Under the pieces are notes generated by a model, which was given only the letters and a program-made list of their open reading frames with translations, ran no database searches and was not told where the DNA came from. The position numbers and the translations under genes are program-made. A stretch of DNA of 64,000 nt from Ectocarpus siliculosus (lineage: Eukaryota > Sar > Phaeophyceae > Ectocarpales > Ectocarpaceae), in contig FN648885.1 of NCBI GenBank assembly GCA_000310025.1, positions 550,998 to 614,997 of the forward strand, written 5' to 3'. Of this stretch, positions 11,901-24,700 are shown one piece after another. The stretch's first letter is position 1. Each line of letters begins with the position of its first letter.

Positions 11901-14900
11901 AAGGGGGGACAGGTGGACCTGGACGCTGTGGGCCTGGGGAAGCGTGTTCAGGAAGACGCCTTCTTGAACCAAGTTCAGGTACGGCACAGCGGTCAGGAGG
12001 TTTGGGAATGAATCCCCGGTGCCTCCTTTGCTGCCGTGCAAGGCGATGTTTCGGTCACCCTGACATCGTTCGTGTTGCTCTGCCAGTTGAGATGTTTTGG
12101 GATATGCGTTGCCGTACGTGTGCATGGTGGTTGGCGTGGCGGCCGCAGCAGGGGTAAGTGGTGATGCTTCCAGTGTTGTTGCGAGGCGAAGGTTGGGCCG
12201 CCTTGCGTGCCGAATTCCGAGGGCCGGTGATGCGTAGAGCATACCGTATATGACACAAGATAACACACCCCCTGGGCCGATTTTCAAAGCTCGATTTCTC
12301 AACAGCAGGAAGAGTCACAGCGCCAAAAACGGCGGCGTTGGAACCGTCTCGTCGAGAGGTTTTCGAAAATGTATTGTTTCGTTTATGCATCCTCTTCGTC
12401 GTGGAGTAATCGAGCTTTGAAAATCGGTCCAGGGGGTGTGTTATCTTGTGTCATATACGGTAGGCGGCGGGGTGTGGGGTAGTGAGCTTCTCGGCGTGTG
12501 GTTCGCTTGAACGTTTGCGAAGGTGCCCGGTGATCAATGTCCCGGAACGTGCGGCTTGCGCGATCCAGCGCCCGACGCCTAAGGCGAGTAAGTCAGACGT
12601 TAGGCTAGTGTATTTGTCCGTTGACGCTTGGTACTCCCAAGCAGCGTTCAGCCCTGGCCAGTGTTAGCTGAAGCGCACGTGGTACGCTCACGCCAACATT
12701 GGACCATTTGGCCTTGCGGGTCACGACCCTTGTGTCTCTCACCGCTCTTTTTTACGTTGTTTCCATCTCTGCGCATCTCTTCGCATCGCGTTGCTTTCGC
12801 GTGAAGGCGGGAGTGCACGTGTGGGTCAAGGACATCCAGAAGCTGACGAACCTCACGAATCGTTCCTTTCCCGAGAGCGCTGCGGAGGAGATTCACTTCT
12901 GGAGTTCCATCGGAGAGGCCCTCGAGATGACCAATACGGAGCTCAGGTAGGATGGAATGGGATAATGCTGGCGTCCACTTTGACAGGTCGATTCTACGGC
13001 ATCCTTCGAGGGAGTGCCGACATGTTCTCTTTCAATGCCAGGCCCAATGCTCAAACGACTCGCGCGCCACCAGTGACACGAGGGTTAGGTTTGGCTTAAC
13101 GGGCGGCAGTAGTGTAACCGGCGGCTTGGTGTGTAACGGGTTAGGCGGTGAAGCGTGGCTCTTGGTGTGTGATTCATCAACGGGGACATGGGAGCGCTAT
13201 GATACTATAGTATATGGTATGATATTGTTTTGTTCTCCCCGGGTGAGGTACTCCCACTGCTTGCAAGAACTTTGGGCACGTGATTAGAGGAGTTAGGATT
13301 GTCTCGTGTTCGAACGACCTTGCTGATGGAAGCTTGTGCCGTTGAGCAGTCCACAGCCCCTCACCGCTGAACACCCCCCATCCCTCGTTCGTATTTCACG
13401 GTGCCCCCATTTCTGTCGGTTGCTCCTTTTTTTTTTTTCAATAGCTCTGCTAGGGTGGAGGTGACTCGTGCCGTGCTCAACCAGGGAAAGCGGTTCGTGG
13501 CGGTGATGGCCTTAGACACAGGTGACTCACTGGATAAATGTATATACATCAATCACCGCCTTAATGTATATCGGTTAGAACAAGTCCCTTAGGCTATTAG
13601 AATAGGTTGGAGGGTAGGTACGCGACGTGCTGTTGCTGTTGTGTACCAATATTTTCTCGGTCCCTGTTGAGTAACGATGGCACCCCGCCTGCCATACGGC
13701 TGACCATTTACCATTTGCACGCACGACGAAGACATGCACTATCGAGCTGTCAGACAGCAGTCATCGTCACTAATCACGCACGGCGAAACACAGGCTAGTT
13801 TTCGTTGTGACGCAGATCATCGTGCCGCCTCCCCCCCGTGCAACTGTCCGTGGTCCGCCCGCAGACACTGGTTTGAGGGACGCGATGGACGTATCGGCGG
13901 ACGCGAACGGCTTCCTCAGGACCTTCCCCCTTGAGCCACTTCTCTCGTGCCAGTCTCCCGCAGACGTGGCGTCCGCTCTGCCGCCCATCTTCGGCCACTT
14001 CCAGCAGAAGCTCAAGCTCACCCCGGTTCGTAGGCGTCCCATTGAATGCTTCTCGTGTGCTGTAAATACTGGAGAATGGGCACGCAGTTAAGAAATATTT
14101 CGTCAAGAAACAGAGGCCCAAATTGTCTCGAAAATTAGGTACAAGTGGGAGCCAATCAGATGAATACAATGCAGTTTCGGCACGGAACGCAACCAACTGC
14201 AGGGCCCCCCAAGTGACTTGAAATCTTTACCCCGTTGACACTTCCCTCTTGGAAAAGCAAAAACCTCTCGAAAGGACGTCCAGGGCGGGAAATTTGGAGA
14301 GGGATCTAGATGCCTAGCACGCGTTCGTTGTCGATTCCCGCGACCAGCTCGCCTGCTGCAGCCCCCCGGGCTAGGCAGCGACGGGCGCTGTCCTCGCCGA
14401 CTCAGGATCCGGGGCCTGCCTCCCAGCAGCGGCCGCCGCCGCCGTGGTCGACCCTCCCACCACCACCGATCTTGGCTGATGCCACGGTGGTTCTCTCTAT
14501 CGAGAAGTTAGAACATTTTCGCGGAAGATCTTCTAGCTTCTCGTTAGAGGGAAACACCGTTGCATCTGTAACATCGGTGGTGGTGGTGGGAGGGTTGACT
14601 CCGGCGGCGGCTGCTGGGAGGCAGGCGCCGGATCCCGAGCCGGCGAGGTGACAGTATCTGGCCAGCACCGATGTACCATGGTAGGTAACACTGCAGTCGC
14701 GCCTTCCTTACGCTTCGCGGCACCTGGCTGCTCTCCGGTCGGTATTGTTGTTCGTTCTATATTGTGCTATGTGGCATTCACTGCGCCTCTCCCGGTTGTG
14801 GTACAACATCTGTTTGCCTTTGGTGATCGCTGCGACGCAGCGCTACAAGCCCGGGCGAGCTGCCCAGCTGATGGAGAGCGTCAATCGCGCGTTTGCTCAG

Positions 14901-15714
14901 CAGCTATCGCTTTGTCTCGGAGATACGGTGAGGTTCGGGGCATACATATGCGTGGTTCCATCTCTCGTCATGTTTTTTGGCATGTGACGATCAAGTACTG
15001 TAGTTGGCGGGTTCCGAAGATCATGCAACATGCGGAGTAGTTGGTGGTATTTGTAGTGCTAAATAGTGTGGGCCCGCCGAGTGACACCCATTGGCGCCGG
15101 TGTAGTCGGATGCGTTGCGCCGGTGGAAAACGTGATGGGTGCTGCCGTGTTGCTGAATCCATCGCTTCGTGCTTGTTTGGGTAGTCCCAAAAGTCTCGTA
15201 CTTTTCGCGGTCGGGGACTATCAGTAGACTATTGGTTCGTGTCATACTACGGACAGATGCCGTGAGATGCATACGCTCTTGCCGGGGAGCAGCTCAAGTT
15301 CCTCACGCTGATTGCACCATACCGTTCAACCCTCAGATCTCGAGTCTCAAGGGTAACTTACTGTTTGATTTTGCGAAAATTAGCCAGCACACGACGAAAA
15401 GCCTAGTCATACATGCAGCACGCCCGTATATCTTGGTGTTGTTTTGGGGGATGTGGGCTAGACTATGTCTAGAGCTGTTACCTTGCGTTTGGAACATGGA
15501 CAAGGCCCGAATTTCTTTCGCTTTGACTCGTGCTGTTTGTGTTCGGTGGCGGACATGGACGCTATCGGTTTGTATGGTGGTGACGATACATCGCCATCGC
15601 CTGAATTATAAGGGGGGAGACGTGGATAAGCGGACGGGGCTCATGTCCATGGCGTACCCCGAGTTCGCCGCTTTCATGGCCGACGTCGACCACGCCTTCA
15701 CCACGTGGGACAAG
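8926..15714 (+). CDS. DYNC1H1: Dynein exons 1-9: N-terminal tail, dimerisation region
   Basis: Exons: 8926-9122, 10144-10435, 11161-11364, 11760-11978, 12807-12946, 13445-13521, 13865-14025, 14841-14927, 15613-15714. This is the least conserved part of the family, but several stretches align: [14 protein letters not shown] in exon 4, [10 protein letters not shown] in exon 5, [16 protein letters not shown] in exon 6, and [21 protein letters not shown] in exon 8-9 territory. Exon 2 carries an alanine-rich run and exon 3 a glycine-rich run, absent from animal orthologues and probably disordered. The exon 2 acceptor (AG at 10142-10143) has a weak pyrimidine tract. I chose it because it alone gives the right phase and joins ...CALLST to [13 protein letters not shown], which matches the family. 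The exon 7 donor (GTTCGT) is also weak. Confidence 0.88.
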
Positions 15715-18700
15715 GTAACTACAGTAGCCGAACTAGAATGACTGGCGACGCTCTGAAGCTTTTTGAATGACGTACAGTACATACAATACTGCTTTATTTG
15801 GTTTGACCGACCTCGATAACAATTTTATGTAGTTGGAGCAGGCCACTCTTGTGCCATTCGGTGGGGATGCTGTCTTCGTGCGGTTGGACCAACTTTAACT
15901 TGGGAAGTCCGTTGCTATGTTGTTGTTTGTTGTTGTTGATGTCCTCGCATTGAAAACCATTCCGGCCTGCGCTGAGTACAGTACCTTCTATTTTCCGTAC
16001 CTGTCCAACTGACCCGGGCGCCTTCCGTGGTGTGTGAGGGGCAAATCAAAATCGAGCGGGAGGTGAAGGTGTACTTTCTGCTGTGATCTGTCTGGTGTCT
16101 GGCACTGGTACTGTAATCTCAACGGCGCGGTTGCGTCCCGACCGATCGTGTTCGCTTTAGGTTGTAGACGCCGAAATGGTGTTGGCTTGTCAAGCAGTCT
16201 TCAAGAAGCTTCGGAGTCCGACCCTTGCCACCGTGACCATCTGGAAAACATTCAACTCCGAAGGCTGCGACGCAGGATGCAAATTTTGCCCCCCCTCCCT
16301 CCCTCTTTTTCGGGTGTTGTCGTCATAGCACCAAAAACGATTCTTGGTGCTAGAGCCGGTTCTTTTTCGACTGCTCTGGCCGCTCGATTTTTCTGAATTG
16401 AACGACAGCCGTGGCGACTTCCGCCCAACGCACACTTTCCAACATCGGGAGCTTACTTACTTTCTGCACACCGTTTTTTGTTCTGTTCTTGTGCTTGATC
16501 CGCTTCACCCACAGGAGTACAAAGCCTTCGTGGCCTTCTTCGCGGAGCACTGCAAGCGCCGCAGCACCGCTAGGTCGGGCGTGCTCGGGAGCACTTCCGG
16601 GGCCTCCCTCCTGGAGGCGCTGCGCTGGGAGCACCCCCCGCTCAAGCAGAGGCTGGGGGAGGTGTCCGGGTTCCGGAAGCAGCACGAGAACCTGCGCGGC
16701 GTTCTTCAGACCGTTCTCAGCGACGACGATCGTTCGGCCGTGTCGGAGGCGAGTCGGTGTTGCTTGATGATGGTGATGATGTGTGACTCACGGACCGCGG
16801 GATGATTTTCTTTGTTTTTCGTCCTTGCGTTGCAGCAGGTTTGTGGGACGCCGTGATATTTGGGGGACATGACTACAGCCGTTGTTGGCTCGTGTGTATG
16901 GTATAGGTTTTTTGCTCCGACGATCTTGCATTTAACGACCACTTGCTTTTGGGGGCAACCGTAATATGCGACTTGGCGGGGGGTATGCCGTGTTCCTGCC
17001 GTGCCAGTCTGAAACACACAGAAAGGTGAGATGTGACCTCCAGAATAGATTGGATGACAAACACATGCACCGCAGTGTAGGCCTACCGTCGGCTGCATTG
17101 GTACCACACCCCGTAGACCGATTTGTCAAAGCTCGACCACACTTCAGCAAAACCAGCGACGTTGGCGAAAAACAGCAGCATTGGAACCGTCTTGTCGGGA
17201 GCCTCCCGAAAGCTCATCGTTCGATATCAACACCCGCTTCGTCGCGGAGCGATGGACCAGAGGGCAAGGAGAGTATCTCACGGCATCCCTACCCCTTAAC
17301 TTTCTGCATTTTTTTTGTTCACAGGTAGACGAAGCCTACGCCCGTCTGCCGGGATCAGACGTGCTCGACCTTGGGGCGGAGGGTGCCAGGAGATGGGCGG
17401 AGGCGAGGGAGGCCTACGACAGGAGGGTGGACGGGCTGGAGGCGAGGGTGTCGGCTCTGCTGGAGGGAAGGCTTAGGGCAGCCAGGACGGCCGAGGAGAT
17501 GTTCCGCGTTTTTGCTAAGTTTAACCCACTCTTCGTGCGGCCAAGGTATGATTCCACGTGTGTTTGTGTGTGTGTGTGGTCGGTAGCATGGACAGCGCTA
17601 GCCGGCTGACCAATGGAAATACGCCAGTCTCAGTGGCTACTAACGGAACACGCTTGTAATGGTGATGATCTGGGGTGATTGTGTATCTGTCTGTCGATGA
17701 CCTCCATGAAAAAGGCGGTCTCTTGCATGGCATGTGGTGGCATGACACGTGTGGCGAGGAATCTACGTGGGCGCTGTTGCGTTATATCCACTTTTTTCGT
17801 CTTCGCGAAGCCCCCATCCGCTCTCTCTCTTCTCTCTGCGCCAAAGTGTGTATCGGTTTGTTTCGCCGCAGCAGTGACGGGTATGTTGTTGAGCATGCGG
17901 CATACACAGCAGTAGTTGCGTTGTGGACACTGGTCTACGTCTTTGTTTTTGACCATGGGCTAGACATGCAAGCGCTTTTGGAAAGTGATGCCCTCGTACG
18001 CTGACGGAGCTTCACACGAAGGTGCTCGTTCATGCTTTGAGGTGCCAACATGTCCCCTGGGCCTCTTCCCCTCAGTGTGACCGTGCTCTGTGCCGCTGGT
18101 ACCGTACGTGTTATGTTAGGATTCGGGCGTCCATCGCCCAGTTCCAGCAGGAACTGATCGGGCACGTGAGGGAAGCGGTGTCAGCGATTCAGGATAAGTT
18201 CAGGCACCGATACGAGGTGCGACTGTTAGTCAGCTTGCGGTATTTTTGCGCGTTCGTACCGACGCTTTGTTCCATCTCCCTTCATTGTATGTTCTGGCTT
18301 TCCGGGACGAAGGCCGTCGAGATTTTGCCGCCGTTACGCACGGTTGCCCTTTTCTAACCATTTCGATGCATCTCAAGGCGCTGCTACGAGCCGCCTATCA
18401 CGTATCATGCCCACAATGCGCCACGCACGGCCTTTTGCTCGCCATCGAGTGCGGGGCTCTTCGGCAGGGTGCGTACGCTCTTGCTTTCGTCAGCACGTTC
18501 AGCGGCAACGGCCATGGTGTATGATAAGTAGTTGAGAGGCACCCTCGTTCTTCCAGCGCTGGCTTCTTTGCTGAGCCCCCTTGCCAGCGTGCACACAGCG
18601 CGCTCGCCTATTCTGTTACCACTTCATGGAAGCCTCGAATTTGTCTAATACCAACGCCTCCAAACCCCCGTTGTGTTTCCAACCCTTTCCCTCTTGAGCT

Positions 18701-21700
18701 TGGCCGTCGGTAGACCTCTTGTCTAGCAACGCCTCCAAGTCCCCCCCCTGTGTTTCCAACGGTCTCGCTCTTAGCCTTGGTCGTCGGCAGACTTCTTGTC
18801 TAACAACGCCCCCAACCCCCCGCATGTTTCCAACGGTCTCGCTCTTGGGCTTGGCCATTACCTCCCCTCGAGCAGGTTTCCGAGGCGAAGGCGTTGGCGT
18901 CCCTGAGGGACATCCCCCCCGTAGCCGGGAAGATCCTGTGGGCGAGGCAGATGGAGAGGCAGCTGCGGCTGTTGAGCACGCGGCTGTCGGACGTCCTCGG
19001 GGAGGGGTGGGAGAACCACGTAGACGGGCGTCCTCTCAAGGCTGTCTGCGACGAGCTGCTCAGGAACCTCGACACTCAGAGGTCGGTTTGATTCATACCA
19101 TACTTTGGGGTGTGGTGGCCAGAAGCACACAGCTGTCTGTTTTCCGATGAATGGTGTGATACCCGTCGACTTTGCACTGGTTTTGCAGTGCTGTGGCGGT
19201 ATTGCAGTCGTTGGCACTCTATGAGGTGGGTACCGTGGGTGACACAATATACCACATCCGCTGGATTTTCAAAGCTCGAATGGTCCACGACGAAGTGGAT
19301 GCAAAAACGAAACGATACGTTTTCGGAAAGCTCTCTCTCGACCAGACGGCTTCAACGCCGCCGTTTTCGGCTCTTCAATGCGGGCATGTACCAGCCCGAT
19401 TGACCCGCCCTGTAGCGGGCACCGGCCTGATTCAAAAATACCCCGTGAATACAGCACCTTGCTTTCTATCTGCCCCAAGAGTTTCACCCACCCTATGTGA
19501 GAGCTACATGGATCATAGTGCTCTGTCCGCGGACGCTCAAATGGCAGTATGCGTTTGCTCGAGATCAGCTACAATATGGTACTTCTAGCATGAAGCGACA
19601 TGAAGCTCACCTTTCTGTGACGTGCGTACATGTATCATACATTTGGACAGGGTGTACCGCCAGTGGATTGACGAGTGGTCGTCTCACAGCGAAGAGGTCG
19701 TGCACGATCGCCTTCTCCTCAAGGTCAGTTTGGCTTCTTTCTCCTGACATCATCGGTGAACACGAGCACAACTGTAGTATTATAGTACAATGTCATGGCT
19801 TCCCTTCGCTGTCCATGTATTTGTAGTGTTGTTGGCGGAACAACCGCGATTCGTCGCTTGCGGCTGCCAATCTTGTTCAGTAGGAGACGTGCGGTTTGTT
19901 TGTTGTTTTCTTAGAAATATACTGAGTACTAGGCTTTCGAGATAATACCACTGTCGAAGGAGATGTGTTGCGTTGAAGTCTTCGCAGTGAATGGGAAGAA
20001 AGCCGGCTGGAAACGCGGCTTAGTTTTAGTTTGTGTAAGCCTATACACGAATTTTGTTTGTGTTGATGCGTTTACTCCGTTGCTGGCCTTGCTGTTGCCG
20101 CCGGGTGTCGGTGCCCATCTGTTTCCTGTCAGTTTCACTGTTTTGGCCGATTTTTGGTGATGGTTGCTGTTGTTGTTGTTCATGCTGCTGCTGTCGGTGA
20201 TGACCGCAGGTGGTGCAAGACAGGAAGGGGCACCCAACCCTCGCCATCAACTTCGACGACAAGACTACTCAGCTCTTCAAGGAGGTCGGTGGACGTTCGT
20301 TCGTCTACTGCATGCATTACCCCAGAAGTATCTTGTTCATGCTTCTTTTCGTTTTTGCGTTCAGCGTGTTCATGGTACCCTAGTGTTGTTGACCATAGTA
20401 CCAAATTGGCGTCAGCAAGAATGTCTCGCAGTACGCTGCATGTGCATTTTTTCGTACTTCAACTCCTCCCCCCGTAGGCGTCTCGTTGCTGAAAGCCACC
20501 AACAGGTGTGCTCACTTCAGCTGAAACATCACCATAGATAGGGAGTTGCAGCATCCAACCTACCGTATACTACAATACGCATGTGTCTTCCTGCCGTGTC
20601 CATCTGAACTCTGGCGTCCTTTGCGCCGCGTGCGAATCACCTGGTTGTGTTGAGATTCCTGATTGTTCACTGCTGCCCTCCCTCCCACTCGCGGCTGTCA
20701 GGTGCGCCACCTCCAGTTCCTCGGACTTTTGGTGACTGAGGGGGACAGCGCGGGTGGTGGCGTGTCTAGGATCCAGAGGATGGCCGCCAAAGCGCAGGAG
20801 CGCTACCCTACCGCCGTCGCCTTAGGTGGCATCCTCCGGACGTACTCCAAGACCAGGCAAGACGCGAAGGAGGGGCGAGAGAAAGACCGATGCCGATCTT
20901 GTTTTTGCGTTTAATCTTTCAGTGTGTACGCTACCGTTCTAGTCTGACGGCAGTAATCGCAGGGGAGGGTCGTGGAGCCCTTTGCTGGGGGGTTGTAATC
21001 GAAACGTACTGTACTCGCGGTCACGGCAAGGGAGAGAGGGAGGGGCGTCGATTGCAGCTTCGGTCGGCCGTGTGTGTGTGTGTTTCGACAACCCAACGTC
21101 TCTACCCTGCAGTCTTGTTTCCGTTTCCCGTAGAGGTTTCGTGGTCTGGTTTCTGGGTACTGCTGCCACACAGGCAATGGCCGGCAATTTTTCGGGTCTC
21201 GTTCACCGAAAACATGCTCAAACTCCAACATGGCCCGTGGTCAGCTGCCCCGAGGCAAGTCCTGACGCCCACGAACAAATTCAATGCGGGGTGGATGCCC
21301 TTGAAACGGCAACCATATCGGTACCTGTCAATCTCTACTGGGATTCCTCAAAACCTATGCATGTGGGCATGCACCTTTCTGCTGAACACGTCGCCCTTGT
21401 GCCACAGGGTGAGCTTAACCCCGGAAACAGAGCGGCTTCTGGTGGCCCCCCTCAAGGTGGTGATGGACCACATCTCGGAGGCCTTCAATCAGCCTCGCAA
21501 GGCCAGGTCCGGCACCGGGCGTGTGAGCACGGAGCGCATGGAGTGGGGCAAGGAGAGCCTCGGGGGGTGGGTGGCATCCCTCGCTGAGAAGGTGTGAAGT
21601 GTGTCGAGTGTCGGGACCGGGATGTTGCGGTACTGCGGCTGCGATGCGCAGTTTCGACGTGAAACGGGCAGAGAGCTTTGCGGGGTAAGCTTGTGGGTTT

Positions 21701-24700
21701 CTTGTGACGACCTCGGTCAACTCCTCCACGCCGACGGCATGAGGGTGCGTGAGTAGATGTTCGTGAGTAGATGTTTTTTCGGTACACTCCAAGGGTTGCC
21801 GCCTTTAAGACGTCCGGGTTAAGTCAACCAACTCCCCGCCTTATAAGCTAAAAATGAGTTTCTTTCAGGACCATGGTGCCCCGTTGTTTCAAACTTGTAC
21901 AGCAGGGGGCGTACACATGTTTTGCATGCCTTAACCGTTAGATCATTGACCACGCGTCCTCGAGAGAACGGAGCAAACATGCGAAAGGGTGGGGTGAAAC
22001 CTTGAAGACGCTTCTCCGCGTTCGAGGCGCTTATTTAGCAACCCTGTGCTCGTCGTAATAATGGGGGGCGATGTGCTTTGTCCGTATGTTGGTTTTCTCG
22101 GACGAAACTCCGCAGGTGTTCACTCTCCAGGAGAAGGCTCAAGATGTGTCGACGCTGGTGGTCACCGCTGCTGAGAGACTGACCGCTCTCGACAAGTGCC
22201 CCTTCGAGGCCAACAGCATGGGGAGCGCGCTGGCATCGCTACAGGCGAGAGAGGTGTCGGTGGTTCCCGACGACGGGGTTTGATTCGTCATTTCCTTGCA
22301 TCGTTGCACCACGACGTGGTCGTGCTCCGTGGTACGGTAGATTGAAGGAGGGAAAATGGTGGCATTCCCGGAATGTTTGGATACTTGTCACCGGCAAAAG
22401 CGTGTCGTAGACACTTGACAGGAGCGCTTGAAGAGGTGCATCTTGCGTCTTTGTTGGCAGTTCTGGCGTGGCCGTAGGGTGGCAGTGGCTGTTCCTTCCC
22501 AAGACATGATGCCCGCCTGTTTTACTGCATTCAGTAGATGGCGTGTGCAGCCCGCAGCCTTGGCCATACAGGTCGGTAGTCGGCCCTTTCTCGCGGTCTT
22601 AACGCGACGTCGACTGCCGTACCTGTGCTGAACCACGCGTCACCCTGGCACCTTAACCTAGCGCGTGGTCACAATCCCCAAGCGCACTACCGCGTGTCGA
22701 GAGGACAACCCCGTCCAAGATCGGGTCTTGACTCGTGCTCACCATGTTGGTGGAATGGTTGGTTTTTTCCTCTTTGCGGGACGCAGGAGGTGGTCGATGA
22801 CATGTCTCTCGCGGGCTGCAGCAACCTCAACTCCTGGGTAAGGGGCCTGGACGAGAAGGTGGAAAGCGTGCTGGCGAAGAGGCTTGAGAAGGTAGGCAGA
22901 GAGCAGTGGTTTGGACCTTCTACCTCACCTCCGCCTACCTTCGAGAAGGGCGAAGAGGCTCGGGAATGTGTAATGGAAGCATGTTTTGACCTGCTTTACC
23001 TCGCCTCCTCTGCCTTCTGTTTTGAGAGAAAGGAAGAGGCTCGAGAACGTCTAGAGGGAGCCATGGTTCGACCTTCTGCCCCACCTCCTCATACTAGTTG
23101 AGGAAAGCGAACATGCTCGATAATGTGTACATGGAGCCATGGTTTGACCTGCTGCCTCACCTCATCGTACCTTCTATTTGAGCACCGCTGGGTGTTGGTG
23201 GTACCGGCTCGTCCATCACACCGTTCTTGTAGTTATACTTTCGGTGCTGTGCTGACTGCCTTGGATTCGTCGAAATGCGTGCTTTCCAACCACAGCGACA
23301 CAGTTGAGGTGACCTTGCATTCAAGGGCATGAGTTGGTTCTAGGCGCCCGCTTGGGGCGGCAGCCTTGTGATGGCGTTGATGATGCTCGCTACAACATGC
23401 GAAGGCTCCGTGTCTAGGGTCTAGTCTACTTTTGAGAGAAAATGCTAGTGCTATGGTAGGCATTTCAATTTTCAAGATGCCCCACGTCACCCAAACCAAT
23501 GCCCTGTGCCTGACGAAACTGGGACTCGAGACTAAAGCAGTGCCTACTTCACGCGTATCGCGTTTCTTGCAGGCGGTGAATTTATGGGTGCAAGCGTTCG
23601 CCTTCGACGCCTCCAGCGAGGACGAGGATGGCGTTGATGGTGATCGAGACGGCTTTCTTTCGGAGGGGGACGGGGATGCTTCTGAGCACGCGGCCGCTCT
23701 GCAGATGGAGTGCACGGTCCACGAGGTTCTCCTCAAGAATCAGGTGAGGAGGTCGGCCGTTCGAGCTGCCAACATGAACGTTTGTTTTCTCGATGAAGGT
23801 GGTTGTTTCCCGTTGGCATAGAGTAGAGTCAGGCAACGAGAAGGGTGTCTTGGTCTGACGGCGACTAAATGATGCTGTATCTCCTTTTTCTTGCACAAGC
23901 GTTGCGTGGCTGTTTGGCAGCTAAAGTTTTGCATTTGATGTCGTTTTCGGCCCCCACCCGGCGGGACTCACTTGCTAAGAAGGCAAGGTATTATAGCGAA
24001 CCGTGAAACCAATATTTTGTACCCTCGCTGTTGCGACCAGTACCGGCTTGGGTGTCTTTTTGCAGCTCTTTCACAATGCTTCGCACGCTCCTTTACCACT
24101 TGTTGTTGAAGGTGCTCTACCTCTCGCCTCCGCTGGAGCATGCCCGCGCGGCCTGGATCCACCAGTTCCACGCCTACCTTCACACCGTGGCGGGCCTCCC
24201 GAGGCTACGCAGCAAGAGCTTTGCGGTGCTTGGGGTGAGTGTGGGAGGTCGAAGCCAAGCGTTGTCCGTGTGGAACGATTGTACCTCAGAGACTTCTGAA
24301 CATCCCGCGAAAATTATAATTGCAGTGGAGGTTGTTGCATTCGCTTCGCTCAGGTACATATAAAACCACGTTGATGCACGTGTCGTACGATGAAACGTGG
24401 TTAGCGGTGGATTAACGTCACTGCTGTTACAAAATACCGGCTCAATCGCTGTAGCACGGCTTATTGGTCGAATGATTTTCTCGACGTAGACACGGCCCTT
24501 TCGATATCCCGCCAACTTGATATCCCAAGGCGCACGACAAACGCAGAAATCACATGCGAGTGCCTACATATTGTGTTGAATACTCGAAACGATTGTAACA
24601 ATGTCATGATGGGGTCCTGATGCCGTGGACGGCCTTGGGCGTTCCACCGAACGCGGCTTTCGTTCGTTCATTCCGCAGGGGGGAGAGGGAAGCTCCGACT

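Noticed and set aside
16148-16396. Candidate extra exon between exons 9 and 10
   Set aside because: Exon 9 (…FTTWDK) joins exon 10 (EYKAFV…) in phase 0 with the family length, so no coding sequence is missing. The open frame here has no similarity.
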